Origin: Streptomyces cadmiisoli
Lineage (GTDB): Bacteria; Actinomycetota; Actinomycetes; Streptomycetales; Streptomycetaceae
Direction of reading: 5' to 3'
Assembly: GCF_003261055.1 (NCBI RefSeq)
Contig: NZ_CP030073.1
Span: 2,976,001 to 3,040,000 of the forward strand
DNA length: 64,000 nucleotides
This document shows, in pieces, positions 1-9,106 of the stretch. The notes under the pieces were generated by a model that saw nothing but the letters and a program-made list of their open reading frames with translations, had not been told where the DNA came from and searched no databases. Numbering within the stretch: the first letter of the stretch is position 1; each line of letters starts with the position of its first letter. Position numbers and translations under genes: made by a program.

Positions 1-109
1 CCGCCGCTGGAACCCGAACATCCAGCGTGTGCGTACCGTGGTCGGCGGGACGCCGAAGCGCGTGAACGCCTGCACCTCGTGCATCAAGGCCGGCAAGGTC
101 TCGCGCTGA
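1..109 (+). CDS. rpmB: 50S ribosomal protein L28, C-terminal part
   Basis: The 5' end lies outside the window, so only the last 35 residues are visible, beginning RRWNPNIQRVRTVVGG and ending in a TGA at 107-109. They match the C-terminus of bacterial L28, a protein of the large ribosomal subunit. The CTSC pair (C-x-x-C) is half of the zinc-ribbon found in the cysteine-containing L28 form, so this is probably the zinc-binding paralogue; the other cysteine pair would lie upstream. A strong terminator follows immediately. Confidence 0.93.
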   Translation, partial: RRWNPNIQRVRTVVGGTPKRVNACTSCIKAGKVSR

Positions 110-151
110 CACACCGCTGCTAAGCGCGCGGCCACTGCTGGTTCGCTGCAG

Positions 152-184
152 AGCCGGTCCACCTGAGGGTGGGCCGGCTTTTTG
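152..184 (+). terminator. rho-independent terminator of rpmB
   Basis: A 12-bp stem (152-163 pairing with 168-179, one G-T pair) with a TGAG loop is followed by TTTTT. It lies 43 bases after the rpmB stop. From here to the end of thiD at 272 I see no gene. Confidence 0.85.
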
Positions 185-271
185 CTGTGCCCGCCCGGAC
201 CGTGGACCGGCTTCCTGCCGTGCGCGCCCGGCCCGCCGCCCATACGTCGGCGGAACCGGACGCGACAGACG

Positions 272-1078
272 TCAGACCGGGGGCGTGTCCCTGTTCAGGG
301 CCCACCCGTGATCGACCGGGCCGATCCCCCCGCCGAGCGCGAAGCCGGCGGCGATCGCGCCGGTGACGTACTCCTTGGCCGCCGCCACCGCCTCCGGCAC
401 CGACTGCCCCTTCGCCAGCTGCGACGCGATCGCGGAGGCGAGGGTGCAGCCCGTACCGTGCGTGTGCCGGTTGTCGTAGCGCGGTGCGCGCAGCCAGTGC
501 TCCGCGGAGCCGTCGGTGAGCAGGTCCACGGCCTCGCCCGACAGGTGCCCGCCCTTGATCACGACCCACTGCGGCCCGTACGCCAGCACGGCAGCCGCGG
601 CCCGGCGCAGGTCGGACTCCGATTCGACGCGCACTCCGGTCAATTGCGTGACCTCGTCGAGGTTCGGCGTCACCACGGTCGCGATCGGCAGCAGTTTCGT
701 CCGGACCGAGTCCAGCGCGGAGGCCGCGAGCAGCGAGTCGCCGTGCTTGGAGACGCCCACCGGGTCGACGACCGCGGGCGCGTCCGTCCCGCCGAGCAAC
801 TCGGCGACCGTCTCGACCAGTTCCGCCGAGGCCAGCATGCCGGTCTTCACCGCCTGCACGCCGATGTCGTCCACCACGCTGCGGTACTGGGCCCGCACCG
901 CCTCCACGGGGAGCTCCCAGGCACCCTGCACGCCGAGGGAGTTCTGCGCGGTGACCGCGGTGATCACGCTCATGCCGTGCACACCGAGGGCGAGCATCGT
1001 CTTCAGGTCGGCCTGGATGCCCGCGCCCCCACCGGAGTCCGAGCCGGCCACGGTCAGCACCCTGGGCGGCGCGTTCAT
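272..1078 (-). CDS. thiD: Hydroxymethylpyrimidine/phosphomethylpyrimidine kinase
   Basis: This 268-residue ribokinase-fold kinase phosphorylates HMP and then HMP-phosphate to HMP-PP, the pyrimidine half of thiamine. Residues 11-26 ([16 protein letters not shown]) form the family signature for substrate and ATP binding. HTHGTGC near residue 211 is the anion-hole/catalytic segment. The ATG at 1078 overlaps the thiL stop by four bases (ATGA), which shows translational coupling and fixes the start. The open frame extends further upstream, but only through thiL. thiL-thiD is a two-gene thiamine operon, and no thiamine riboswitch is visible ahead of it. Confidence 0.93.
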   Translation of the reverse strand: MNAPPRVLTVAGSDSGGGAGIQADLKTMLALGVHGMSVITAVTAQNSLGVQGAWELPVEAVRAQYRSVVDDIGVQAVKTGMLASAELVETVAELLGGTDAPAVVDPVGVSKHGDSLLAASALDSVRTKLLPIATVVTPNLDEVTQLTGVRVESESDLRRAAAAVLAYGPQWVVIKGGHLSGEAVDLLTDGSAEHWLRAPRYDNRHTHGTGCTLASAIASQLAKGQSVPEAVAAAKEYVTGAIAAGFALGGGIGPVDHGWALNRDTPPV

Positions 1079-2040
1079 GACTCGATGTCCCCGAAGTGGT
1101 CCCAGCCGCCCTTGCTGGTCCAGGGCGCCCCGTCCACGGTCACCTGCGGCAGCGCCGACGGGTTGAGCACCTCGCCGATCACCTTCCAGCGGGCGGGCAG
1201 TTTCACGTCCGGCGGGAACGTCGCGACGATCGCGTGGTCCTCTCCCCCGGTGAGCACCCACTGGAGCGGGTCCACCCCGACCGCCTGGCCGATGTCGTTC
1301 ATCTGCGAGGGCACGTCGATGGCGCCGGAGCGGATGTCGATCCGGACCTTGCTGGCCTCCGCGATGTGCCCGAGGTCGGCGATCAGTCCGTCGCTGACGT
1401 CGCACATCGCGGTGGCGCCGAGCGCCGCCGCGGCCGGACCGGCGTGGTAGGGCGGTTCGGGGCGCCGGTGCGCCTCGACGAAGGCGCGCGGCGAGCGGAA
1501 CCCGCGCGAGAGCACCGCGTACCCGGCGGCGGACCAGCCGAGCCAGCCGGTCACGGCGACCAGGTCACCGGGCCGCGCACCGGCCCGCGTCACCGGTTCC
1601 TGGTTGCGCAGATCGCCGAGCGCGGTGATCGACACCGTGATCGTGTCACCCCGTACGACATCGCCGCCGACCACGGAGGCGCCCGCGACCTGGCACTCGT
1701 CGCGCAGCCCGTCCATCAGCTCGGTCGGCCAGGTGACCGGGAGTTCGGCGGGGACGACCAGGCCGAGCAGCAGCGCGGTCGGGACGGCGCCCATGGCGGC
1801 GATGTCCGCGAGGTTCTGCGCCGCCGCCTTGCGGCCCACGTCGTACGCCGTGGACCAGTCCCGGCGGAAGTGCCGCCCCTCCAGCAGGATGTCGGTGCTG
1901 GCCACGACCCGCCGGTCGGGCGCGGCGACCACCGCGGCGTCGTCACCCGGTCCGACCCGCACCGCCGGGGTGGTGGTGAGACGGGAGGTGAGCTCCCTGA
2001 TGAGCCCGAACTCCCCGAGCTCACCAACAGTGCCCTTCAT
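1075..2040 (-). CDS. thiL: Thiamine-monophosphate kinase
   Basis: 321 residues, PurM-like ATP-dependent kinase that converts thiamine phosphate to thiamine diphosphate, the last step of the pathway. [10 protein letters not shown] near the N-terminus and GGDVVRGD in the middle are the metal- and ATP-binding acidic motifs. [15 protein letters not shown] marks the second half-domain. Start: ATG at 2040 ([14 protein letters not shown]), which matches the usual ThiL N-terminus; the frame stays open 10 codons further upstream. It overlaps thiD by 4 bp, so the pair is co-transcribed. Confidence 0.93.
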   Translation of the reverse strand: MKGTVGELGEFGLIRELTSRLTTTPAVRVGPGDDAAVVAAPDRRVVASTDILLEGRHFRRDWSTAYDVGRKAAAQNLADIAAMGAVPTALLLGLVVPAELPVTWPTELMDGLRDECQVAGASVVGGDVVRGDTITVSITALGDLRNQEPVTRAGARPGDLVAVTGWLGWSAAGYAVLSRGFRSPRAFVEAHRRPEPPYHAGPAAAALGATAMCDVSDGLIADLGHIAEASKVRIDIRSGAIDVPSQMNDIGQAVGVDPLQWVLTGGEDHAIVATFPPDVKLPARWKVIGEVLNPSALPQVTVDGAPWTSKGGWDHFGDIES

Positions 2041-2246
2041 TGCCCTTGCACCCCTTCTGTCCACGTACATGCCCGGTCGCGGGTCATCAGTGTCCTCGAT
2101 ACGGTCGAGGTGACCGTCAACTTCCGTCCCGCCTGCACCCCGGCGCGCGTGCCCCGGTCACCGCAGGTCTCCCCGCGGCGAGCGGCAACGCGATACCGTG
2201 GCGTTCCTTTTCCCCACATGATCCTCGTGGCCGCCCTGGAGGTTCC

Positions 2247-2480
2247 GTGGTACAGGCGTACATCCTGATCCAGACGGAGGTCGGCAAGGCGTCGACCGTC
2301 GCCGAGACGATCAGCAAGATCCCTGGGGTGATCCAGGCCGAGGACGTCACAGGTCCGTACGACGTCATCGTGCGCGCTCAGGCGGACACGGTCGACGACC
2401 TCGGTCGGATGGTGGTCGCCAAGGTCCAGCAAGTGGACGGGATCACCCGCACCCTGACCTGCCCGGTCGTCCATCTGTAG
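2247..2480 (+). CDS. Stand-alone Lrp/AsnC ligand-binding (RAM/ACT-like) domain protein
   Basis: 77 residues consisting only of the effector domain of Lrp/AsnC regulators (VQAYILIQTEVGKASTVAET, GPYDVIVRAQ, GITRTLTCPVVHL). There is no helix-turn-helix, so it cannot bind DNA by the usual Lrp means. Such stand-alone domains form ring oligomers and may modulate full Lrp proteins; that role is inference. The GTG start at 2247 follows a GGAGG at 2238-2242 with a 4-nt gap. Translation from an upstream ATG at 2040 would add low-quality sequence. It is divergent from thiL. Confidence 0.85.
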   Translation: MVQAYILIQTEVGKASTVAETISKIPGVIQAEDVTGPYDVIVRAQADTVDDLGRMVVAKVQQVDGITRTLTCPVVHL

Positions 2481-2500
2481 CCCCCGTCTACCCTTGGCCG

Positions 2501-3010
2501 GTGAACTTCTTCCGTCCCCGTCAGCGCATTCTCGTCGGGCTGCCCGCGACCGTTTTCTTGATCACTGTCGCGGGCTGCTCCTCAGCAGACGACACTGCCA
2601 CCGCCGCGGTTCCCCGTCCGGACACCGAGGTCACAGAACTGTGTCGAAACCTGGACGAGGCACTGCCGAGGAAGGTGGCCGGCCTGAGCCGCGACGACCC
2701 CGAGCCCCCGTCCGCGCTGACCGCGGGCTGGGGAGGCCCGGCGATCATACTGCGCTGCGGGGTCGTACGACCCCCGAAGATGCTCGAACCCGACGTGGCC
2801 GAGGGCCGCGACGCCGACGCGGTCGCCGGGGGCGTCAACGGCGTCGACTGGCTCCAGGAGAAGCGCGACGGCGGGGGGTACCGCTTCACCACGGCGGGCC
2901 GGCTCGCCTATGTGGAGGTGACCGTGTCCGAGGGGCCGGACAGCGCGGCCGTGCTCGTCGATCTGGCGTCGGCCGTGAAGAAGGCGATCCCCGAAGGGAT
3001 CGCCGACTGA
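2501..3010 (+). CDS. DUF3515 family lipoprotein
   Basis: 169 residues. A basic N-terminus and hydrophobic segment end in a lipobox V23-A24-G25-C26, so the mature protein is probably anchored in the membrane facing outward. The rest matches the actinobacterial DUF3515 family (TELCRNLDEALPRKVAGL, WGGPAIILRCGV, VNGVDWL). Function is unknown. The GTG start at 2501 lies 20 nt after the preceding stop, so it probably shares a transcript with the Lrp-like gene. It converges on ddl with only about 40 bp between stops. Confidence 0.82.
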   Translation: MNFFRPRQRILVGLPATVFLITVAGCSSADDTATAAVPRPDTEVTELCRNLDEALPRKVAGLSRDDPEPPSALTAGWGGPAIILRCGVVRPPKMLEPDVAEGRDADAVAGGVNGVDWLQEKRDGGGYRFTTAGRLAYVEVTVSEGPDSAAVLVDLASAVKKAIPEGIAD

Positions 3011-3049
3011 TTCCGCCCCGGGATTTCCGCCGGGGGACGGCGGACCGGC

Positions 3050-4207
3050 CTACCGCAGGCCGGTCGAACGGTTCAGCGCCGCCTGGATCAGGCGGTCCAC
3101 GAGTTCCGCGTAGCCGACCCCGCTCGCCTGCCACATCTGCGGATACATCGAGATGGGCGTGAAGCCGGGCATCGTGTTGATCTCGTTGATCACGAACTCC
3201 CCGTCCTCGGCGAGGAAGAAGTCCGCGCGGACCAGCCCTTCGCAGGACGCCGCCTCGAAGGCCGCGACGGCGAGCCGCTGCACCTCGGCGGTCTGCTCGC
3301 CGGTCAGCGGCGCCGGCACGATGCCCGGCGTCGAGTCGATGTACTTGGCCTCGAAGTCGTAGTACGCGTGCGCGTCGGGTGGCGGGATCTCCGCGGGGAG
3401 CGACGCCCGGGGACCCTCCTCGAACTCCAGCACGCCGCACTCGATCTCACGGCCGCGCACCGCGGCCTCCACGATGATCTTCGGGTCGTGCTGCCGCGCC
3501 TCGGCCATCGCCTCGTCGAGCCCCTCGAAGGACTCGACCTTGGTGATGCCGATGGACGAGCCGGCCCGGGCCGGCTTCACGAACAGCGGCCAGCCGTGCT
3601 CACCCGCGAACTCGGCGATGCGCCGACGGGCACCGGCCTCGTCCCGCTCCCACTCGCGCGGCCGGATCACCAGGTACGGGCCCACCCTCAGCCCGAACGA
3701 GGTGAACACCCGCTTCATGTACTCCTTGTCCTGGCCCACGGCCGAGGCGAGCACGCCGGAGCCCACGTACGGCACCCCGGACAGCTCCAGCAGGCCCTGG
3801 AGGGTTCCGTCCTCGCCGTAGGGGCCGTGCAGCATCGGGAAGACCACGTCGACCTCGCCCAGGGCCTTGGGCACGGAACCCGGCTCGCTGTAGACGACTT
3901 CGCGGTTGGCGGGGTCGACGGGGAGCACCACGGCGCCGTCGCCCGAGTCGGTCAGGTCCTCGACGGCCGGCGTGCGGCGGTCGTTGATCGCCATCCGCTC
4001 CGGCTCGTCGGCGGTGAGCGCCCACCGGCCGTCCCGGGTGATGCCGATCGGCAGGACCTCGTACTTGGTCCGGTCGATGGCCCTCAGGACGGCGCCGGCG
4101 GTGACCACGGAGATCCCGTGTTCGGAGCTGCGCCCGCCGAACACGACGGCCACGCGCGGCTTGCGGGTCGGCTGCTCAGGGCTCTGGGGGAGGTTCTCGC
4201 TGCTCAT
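3050..4207 (-). CDS. ddl: D-alanine--D-alanine ligase
   Basis: 385 residues, ATP-grasp enzyme that makes D-Ala-D-Ala for peptidoglycan precursors in the cytoplasm. VVFGGRSSEHGISVVTAG is the N-terminal signature, KPARAGSSIGI the ATP-grasp loop, and NEINTMPGFTPISMYP the C-terminal Mg/phosphate motif. Length is normal for actinobacterial Ddl. The ATG start at 4207 is the only plausible one. Downstream of gpsA on the same strand with a 69-nt gap, it may be the third gene of a plsC-gpsA-ddl transcript. Confidence 0.95.
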   Translation of the reverse strand: MSSENLPQSPEQPTRKPRVAVVFGGRSSEHGISVVTAGAVLRAIDRTKYEVLPIGITRDGRWALTADEPERMAINDRRTPAVEDLTDSGDGAVVLPVDPANREVVYSEPGSVPKALGEVDVVFPMLHGPYGEDGTLQGLLELSGVPYVGSGVLASAVGQDKEYMKRVFTSFGLRVGPYLVIRPREWERDEAGARRRIAEFAGEHGWPLFVKPARAGSSIGITKVESFEGLDEAMAEARQHDPKIIVEAAVRGREIECGVLEFEEGPRASLPAEIPPPDAHAYYDFEAKYIDSTPGIVPAPLTGEQTAEVQRLAVAAFEAASCEGLVRADFFLAEDGEFVINEINTMPGFTPISMYPQMWQASGVGYAELVDRLIQAALNRSTGLR

Positions 4208-4276
4208 ATCGCGATGAGAGTACCCGGTGGTAGGGCCCTGATACAGCGCATGCGGGACCGCGTCGCCCGGCGTCGC

Positions 4277-5287
4277 TCAGCGTCGCTCGGCCTTCGCGCT
4301 GCGCGACATCAGCTCCTTGAGGGCGACCACCGGAGGCTTGCCCTCATGGACGATTCCGACCACCGTCTCGGTGATCGGCATGTCGACATCGTGCCGCCGG
4401 GCCAGATCGAGCACCGACTCGCAGGACTTGACGCCCTCGGCGGTCTGCTTGGTGACCGCGATCGTCTCCTGCAAGGTCATGCCCCTGCCGAGGTTGGTCC
4501 CGAAGGTGTGGTTGCGGGACAGCGGCGAGGAGCAGGTCGCCACCAGGTCGCCGAGGCCCGCCAGTCCGGAGAAGGTCAGCGGGTCGGCGCCCATCGCCAG
4601 CCCGAGCCGGGTGGTCTCGGCGAGGCCGCGCGTGATGAGCGAGCCCTTGGCGTTGTCGCCGAGGCCCATGCCGTCGGCGATGCCCACGGCGAGCCCGATG
4701 ACGTTCTTGACCGCGCCGCCGAGTTCGCAGCCCACGACGTCGGTGTTGGTGTACGGGCGGAAGTACGGCGTGTGGCAGGCGGCCTGGAGGCGCTGGGCCA
4801 CCGTCTCGTCGGCGCACGCCACCACCGAGGCGGCCGGCATGCGCGCGGCGATCTCACGGGCCAGGTTGGGCCCGGTGACCACGGCGACCCGCTCCGGGCC
4901 GACACCGGCGACATCCTCGACGACCTCGCTCATCCGCATCGCGGAGCCGAGTTCGACGCCCTTCATCAGCGAGACCAGCACGGTGTCGGGGGCCAGCACC
5001 GGCGCCCAGGCGGCGAGGTTGGCGCGCAGCGTCTGCGAGGGGACGGACAGCACCGTGAAGTCGGCGTCCGCGGCGGCGACGGCGGGGTCCGTGGTGGCGC
5101 GCAGGTTCTCCGGGAGCTCGAAGCCCGGCAGGTAGTCGGGGTTGGTCCGGCCGGAGTTGATCGCCTCGGCGACCTCGGCCCGGCGCGCCCACAGGGTGAC
5201 CTCGCACCCCGCGTCGGCGAGCACCATGCCGAACGCCGTCCCCCACGAACCCGCGCCGACGACCGCCGCCTTGACCGCCTTGCTCAC
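4277..5287 (-). CDS. gpsA: NAD(P)-dependent glycerol-3-phosphate dehydrogenase
   Basis: 336 residues. It reduces dihydroxyacetone phosphate to sn-glycerol-3-phosphate for phospholipid synthesis. AVVGAGSWGTAFG is the Rossmann nucleotide-binding loop, KNVIGLAVGIADGMGLGDNAK carries the catalytic lysine region, and GLGDLVATCSSPLSRN is the C-terminal substrate signature. GTG at 5285-5287 overlaps the stop of the upstream acyltransferase by 4 nt (GTGA). A much longer open frame upstream is only the shadow of that gene. Coupling to a glycerolipid acyltransferase fits the function. Confidence 0.95.
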   Translation of the reverse strand: MSKAVKAAVVGAGSWGTAFGMVLADAGCEVTLWARRAEVAEAINSGRTNPDYLPGFELPENLRATTDPAVAAADADFTVLSVPSQTLRANLAAWAPVLAPDTVLVSLMKGVELGSAMRMSEVVEDVAGVGPERVAVVTGPNLAREIAARMPAASVVACADETVAQRLQAACHTPYFRPYTNTDVVGCELGGAVKNVIGLAVGIADGMGLGDNAKGSLITRGLAETTRLGLAMGADPLTFSGLAGLGDLVATCSSPLSRNHTFGTNLGRGMTLQETIAVTKQTAEGVKSCESVLDLARRHDVDMPITETVVGIVHEGKPPVVALKELMSRSAKAERR

Positions 5288-6102
5288 TGCGCCTGCCCTT
5301 CTTCCCGGCCGGACGGCCCGGCCGTCTCCAGACCGGACGTCCCGTCCTGTGTGCTCCCGCCCAGCCGCTGCGCCTGCGTCCGGCGGCGCTGCTCGCTGCG
5401 TTCCCGCTTGGGGTCGTACGGCGCCTCGGGTGCCCGCTCGCCGCGGATCTCCTCCAGCTGGCGGGTGATCGCGGCCATGATGACCTCGGTGGCCTCCTTG
5501 AGGACCTCCGCCGTCATCTCCATGCCGTAGAAGCGCGAGAGGTCCACCGGCGGACCGGTCAGGACGTGGTGGGTCTTGCGCGGGAAGAGGTCGGGCTTCT
5601 TGGCGTACGGCGGCAGAAGTTCGTTGCAGCCCCACTGGGCGACCGGGATCACCGGGCACCTGGTCTGGAGCGCGACCCGCGCGGCGCCGGTCTTGCCGGT
5701 CATGGGCCAGCCGTCCGGGTCGCGGGTCAGGGTGCCCTCGGGGTAGAAGGCGACGCACTCGCCGCGCTCCACCGCGTCGATCGCGGCCCGGAAGGCGCTC
5801 AGCGCGTCACTGCTCTCGCGGTAGACGGGGATCTGGCCGGTGCCGCGCATCATGGCGCCGACGAAACCCTTCTTGAAAAGGCCACTCTTCGCCAGGAATC
5901 GCGGAACGCGTCCGGTGTTGTACTGAAAGTGCGCGTAGGCGAAGGGGTCGACGTGCGAATTGTGATTGACCACGGTGATAAAACCGCCCGCGGCTGGAAT
6001 GTGCTCCATTCCGCGCCAGTCCCGCTTGAGCAGAACCACCAGCGGCGGTTTGCAGATCACCGCAGCGAAGCGGTACCAGAAGCCGATTGTGCGGCGGGGC
6101 AC
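5284..6102 (-). CDS. 1-acyl-sn-glycerol-3-phosphate acyltransferase (PlsC family)
   Basis: 272 residues. The HX4D catalytic motif is H47-NSHV-D52, followed by FYPEGT, which resembles the acyltransferase FPEGTR motif. It probably acylates lysophosphatidic acid at the inner membrane face; a hydrophobic stretch at residues 8-25 suggests membrane association. The C-terminal 50 residues are hydrophilic and low in complexity, as in other Streptomyces members. GTG start at 6102 with GGAAGG upstream. It is translationally coupled to gpsA, so glycerol-3-phosphate supply and acylation are expressed together. Confidence 0.87.
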   Translation of the reverse strand: MPRRTIGFWYRFAAVICKPPLVVLLKRDWRGMEHIPAAGGFITVVNHNSHVDPFAYAHFQYNTGRVPRFLAKSGLFKKGFVGAMMRGTGQIPVYRESSDALSAFRAAIDAVERGECVAFYPEGTLTRDPDGWPMTGKTGAARVALQTRCPVIPVAQWGCNELLPPYAKKPDLFPRKTHHVLTGPPVDLSRFYGMEMTAEVLKEATEVIMAAITRQLEEIRGERAPEAPYDPKRERSEQRRRTQAQRLGGSTQDGTSGLETAGPSGREEGQAQ

Positions 6103-6247
6103 GCGGACACCTTCCTAGTCTGGGGCCTGGGGGCCGCACAAGTGTCGCCCCAGCCCGCCGGTCTGTCGAGCACACCGTACGCCCAGAGCCCCTGCCCGCC
6201 CGCCGGGCCGGGTGACAATGGCCCCGACTAGGGAGGGACGAACGCCT

Positions 6248-6886
6248 GTGCTGTGGACCTTGGTGGTACCGGTGAAGCCTTTGGCACGGGCCAAGAGCAG
6301 GCTCTCGGACGCCGCCGGCGACGGACTGCGGCCGAGCCTCGCGCTGGCGTTCGCGCAGGACACCGTGGCGGCGGCGCTCACCTGCCCGGCGGTACGGGCT
6401 GTGGCGGTTGTCACGGACGACGTCCTGGCGGGTCGCGAGCTCGCCGCGCTGGGCGCCCAAGTGGTCACCGACGAGCCGCACGGCGGGCTGAACGCCGCTG
6501 TGGCGCACGGTGCCGCGGCGGTGCGCGCGATGCGCCCGGAAAGCCCGGTGGCCGCGCTCAACGCCGATCTGCCCGCACTGCGCCCGGCGGAATTGGCCCG
6601 GGTGCTGGACGCCGCCGGTGAATTCCCGCGCGCTTTCCTTCCGGATGCAGCCGCAATCGGTACGACGCTGCTGGCCGCTGCGCCGGGCCGGGAATTGCTC
6701 CCCGCGTTCGGCACCGAATCACGGGCCCGGCATCACGCCTCCGGGGCCGTGGAACTGCGCCTCACCGGCGTGGATTCCGTACGCCAGGACGTGGACACCG
6801 GCGACGACCTGCGCGCGGCGCTCGCGCTGGGTGTGGGCGCACGGACGGCGGCGGTGGCCGCGCGGCTGCTGATCCCCGAGCAGTAG
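6248..6886 (+). CDS. cofC: 2-phospho-L-lactate (phosphoenolpyruvate) guanylyltransferase
   Basis: About 212 residues. TLVVPVKPLARAKSRLSDAAG is the nucleotidyltransferase N-terminal signature of CofC/FbiD, followed by VVTDD and ALNADLPAL, which carry the acidic metal-binding residues. It activates a three-carbon phosphoacid with GTP in coenzyme F420 synthesis. I prefer the GTG at 6248, which lies behind GGGAGGGA at 6231-6238; an ATG at 6212 would add 12 unlikely residues. Divergent from the acyltransferase and 9 nt ahead of a small gene. Confidence 0.87.
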   Translation: MLWTLVVPVKPLARAKSRLSDAAGDGLRPSLALAFAQDTVAAALTCPAVRAVAVVTDDVLAGRELAALGAQVVTDEPHGGLNAAVAHGAAAVRAMRPESPVAALNADLPALRPAELARVLDAAGEFPRAFLPDAAAIGTTLLAAAPGRELLPAFGTESRARHHASGAVELRLTGVDSVRQDVDTGDDLRAALALGVGARTAAVAARLLIPEQ

Positions 6887-6895
6887 GCTGCCGTC

Positions 6896-7099
6896 ATGCA
6901 GGCCACCGCATACACGTACGACGCCGGGACGCGCAGCGGACAGGTGTTGCTCGACGACGGCACCCCGGTCTCCTTCGACGCCGCGGCGTTCGACGCCGGC
7001 GGGCTGCGACTGCTGCGGCCGGGACAGCGTGTGCGCATCGAGGTCGAGGGGTCCGGGGACAGCCTCCGGATCACCCTGGTGACACTTCAGACGCTCTGA
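6896..7099 (+). CDS. Small OB-fold/cold-shock-like protein of unknown function
   Basis: 67 residues beginning MQATAYTYDAGTRSGQVLLDD. The pattern G-Q-V-x-x-D-D-G-x-x-V-x-F followed by L-R-P-G-Q-R-V-R-I-E-V resembles the beta-barrel of cold-shock domains, but the aromatic RNP motifs are absent, so RNA binding is not assured. It follows cofC by nine bases and is probably in the same transcript. I do not recognise a named family. It is kept as real because of the start position, compact fold-like pattern and codon bias. Confidence 0.65.
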   Translation: MQATAYTYDAGTRSGQVLLDDGTPVSFDAAAFDAGGLRLLRPGQRVRIEVEGSGDSLRITLVTLQTL

Positions 7100-7179
7100 A
7101 AACCCCAGTTCAGCGGCTTGTTCGTCGCTTCCGGGGGTCCGATCGCCGCCAGTGGGCACCGCATCCCCCGAACACGCCG

Positions 7180-7213
7180 CGGGCCGGGCTCCCCTGGGGA
7201 GTCCGGCCCGGCG
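7180..7213 (-). terminator. terminator of hupS
   Basis: A GC-rich stem of at least 12 bp (GCCGGGCTCCCC paired with GGGGAGTCCGGC, one G-T pair) lies about 20 nt past the hupS stop, without a clear T-run on the minus strand. It also lies downstream of the plus-strand small gene and may serve both. Confidence 0.6.
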
Positions 7214-7232
7214 CGTGAGTAACCCTGTGCCC

Positions 7233-7877
7233 TTACCTCTTGCGGGCGGTGGCCTTCTTCGCGGCGGTCTTGCGCGCCGTCGACTTCTTGGCGGGAGCCT
7301 TCTTGGCGGTCGCCTTCTTCGCCGGGGACTTCTTGGCCGCCGCCTTCTTGGCGGTGGTCTTCTTCGCGGCGGCGGTCTTGGCGGTCGCCGTGGTCTTGGC
7401 GGGGGCCTTCTTCGCCGTGGTCTTCTTGGCGGCCGCCGTGGTCTTCTTCACCGCGGCGGTGGTCTTCTTGGCGGTGACCTTCTTCGCGGCGGCCTTCGTG
7501 GTCTTCTTGGCCGCGGCCTTCTTCACCGTCGCCGCGGCACCGCCGGTCAGGCTGCCCTTGGGCGCCTTCTTCACGGCGACCTCACCGCCACGCGGGAGCT
7601 TCTTCGAGCCGCTGACCAGGTCCTTGAACCCCTGGCCCGCGCGGAACCGCGGCACCGAGGTCTTCTTGACCCTAACCCGCTCTCCCGTCTGGGGATTGCG
7701 GGCGTAGCGGGCCGGACGGTCGACCTTCTCGAACGAACCGAAGCCGGTGACCGAGACCCGGTCCCCGCCGACGACCGCGCGGACGATGGCGTCCAGTACC
7801 GCGTCGACAGCATCGGCGGCCTGCTGGCGGCCGCCCATCTTGTCGGCAATCGCTTCTACGAGCTGCGCCTTGTTCAC
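7233..7877 (-). CDS. hupS: HU-family nucleoid protein with lysine/alanine-rich tail
   Basis: 214 residues. The first ~95 form a canonical HU domain (MNKAQLVEAIADKMGG, FGSFEKVDRPARYARNPQTGE, VPRFRAGQGFKDLV). The remaining ~120 are almost wholly AAKK/TAKKA-type repeats like a histone H1 tail. This architecture is the Streptomyces HupS, which compacts DNA, notably in spores. GTG start at 7877. The upstream region is unusually AT-rich (TATATA near 7940-7947) and probably holds the promoter. The repeated tail makes slippage and assembly errors possible. Confidence 0.95.
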   Translation of the reverse strand: MNKAQLVEAIADKMGGRQQAADAVDAVLDAIVRAVVGGDRVSVTGFGSFEKVDRPARYARNPQTGERVRVKKTSVPRFRAGQGFKDLVSGSKKLPRGGEVAVKKAPKGSLTGGAAATVKKAAAKKTTKAAAKKVTAKKTTAAVKKTTAAAKKTTAKKAPAKTTATAKTAAAKKTTAKKAAAKKSPAKKATAKKAPAKKSTARKTAAKKATARKR

Positions 7878-8014
7878 GTCTTCCCCTTCGGAGACATCGC
7901 CAGAACGAAAGTGTTCAAGCTTTTTCGCACGTTAGGCAGATATATACCGCAAATCAAACACGAAACGGGCTAATCACCCTTGTGCCGCAGCAGACTCGGC
8001 GGTTACCGGGCCGT

Positions 8015-8245
8015 TCAGGCTTCGGCTCCGGGGATTCGCCCCTCGTCGAGATCGGCCGTGAACCGCTCCAGACGCCTTGTCGCATCGGCGAGATCGTGCT
8101 TGGCCGCGGCCGTGATGACCAGCAGCTTCCGGGTCAGCGCCATCCGTACGCCCTCCGGGACTTGCAGTGCGCGCACCCTTGCGTGCGCTTCCTTGAGCTG
8201 GTCCGCGACTGCCGTATAGAGCTCGAGTTGGCCGTCGTGTTCCAT
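8015..8245 (-). CDS. Small conserved hypothetical protein
   Basis: 76 residues from the ATG at 8245 (MEHDGQLELYTAVADQLKEA), predicted largely helical and charged, with KEAHARVRALQVPEGVRMALTR in the middle. No enzyme motif, membrane segment or DNA-binding motif is evident. It sits upstream of hupS on the same strand with a gap of about 140 nt. An open frame extends another 16 codons upstream, but the ATG gives a more protein-like N-terminus. Function unknown. Confidence 0.65.
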   Translation of the reverse strand: MEHDGQLELYTAVADQLKEAHARVRALQVPEGVRMALTRKLLVITAAAKHDLADATRRLERFTADLDEGRIPGAEA

Positions 8246-8423
8246 GCACAGATTGTGCCATCTGGGGCGAGTTGTCGCCCGCTCGGGGGGCAACTGCCGC
8301 CTAAATCGGGCATCCGCGCCCGGATCGAGGCCGCGTTGTCAAGACGCGCGTACCCCAACAACAGCCGTCATCGCATGAGGAGTTGAGAGAACGCGGGATG
8401 CCCGGTGCGGCCATCCGGGTGCG

Positions 8424-8465
8424 AAAAAGGCTGTACCCCCGATCGGGCCGATCGGGGGTACAGCC
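8424..8465 (-). terminator. strong rho-independent terminator of leuCD
   Basis: A perfect inverted repeat with 18-bp arms (8429-8446 and 8448-8465) is followed on the minus strand by TTTTT (8424-8428). It lies 45 nt past the leuD stop. Confidence 0.92.
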
Positions 8466-8509
8466 GGGGTGTTGGGGTGGCCGAAACTCGACCCCTGAGG
8501 GGACTTGGT

Positions 8510-9103
8510 TCAGACCTTCAGCGTGCGCGGCTTGTGCGCGGGCCGCCCCGCCTCGTAGGTGGCGATGTCGTCCTCGTTCTGGAGCGTGATGGAGATGTCG
8601 TCCAGCCCGTTCAGCAGCCGCCAGCGGGAGTTCTCGTCCAGCTCGAAGGAGGCCGTGATGCCCTCCGCGCGCACCTCGCGTTCGACCAGGTCGACGGTCA
8701 CCTCGGCCTCGGGGTCACGCTCGGTGAGCTCCCACAGAGCATCCACGACCTTCTGCTCCAGCACGACCGTGAGCAGGCCGTTCTTCAGCGAGTTGCCGCG
8801 GAAGATGTCCGCGAAGCGGGAGGAGATCACGGTCTTGAAGCCGTAGTTCTGGAGCGCCCAGACGGCGTGCTCGCGCGAGGAGCCGGTACCGAAGTCGGGG
8901 CCCGCGACCAGCACGGACGCACCCTGCCGCTCGGGCTGGTTGAGGATGAAGGACGAGTCCTTGCGCCAGGCCTCGAACAGCCCGTCCTCGAACCCGTCGC
9001 GGGTCACCTTCTTGAGCCAGTGGGCGGGGATGATCTGGTCGGTGTCGACGTTGCTGCGGCGCAGCGGGACGGCCCGGCCGGTGTGGGTGGTGAAGGCTTC
9101 CAT
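8510..9103 (-). CDS. leuD: 3-isopropylmalate dehydratase small subunit
   Basis: 197 residues, swivelling domain partner of LeuC in isomerising 2- to 3-isopropylmalate in leucine synthesis. [19 protein letters not shown] and [14 protein letters not shown] are the substrate-binding signatures of aconitase-family small subunits. It starts with ATG at 9103, only three bases after the leuC stop, so the two subunits are translated from one message. A strong terminator follows. Confidence 0.96.
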   Translation of the reverse strand: MEAFTTHTGRAVPLRRSNVDTDQIIPAHWLKKVTRDGFEDGLFEAWRKDSSFILNQPERQGASVLVAGPDFGTGSSREHAVWALQNYGFKTVISSRFADIFRGNSLKNGLLTVVLEQKVVDALWELTERDPEAEVTVDLVEREVRAEGITASFELDENSRWRLLNGLDDISITLQNEDDIATYEAGRPAHKPRTLKV

Positions 9104-9106
9104 GGC

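Noticed and set aside
7233..7560. Repeat-rich lysine tail of hupS as a possible separate mobile repeat
   Set aside because: The repeats are in frame, encode the known AAKK-type tail of HupS and are explained by that protein.
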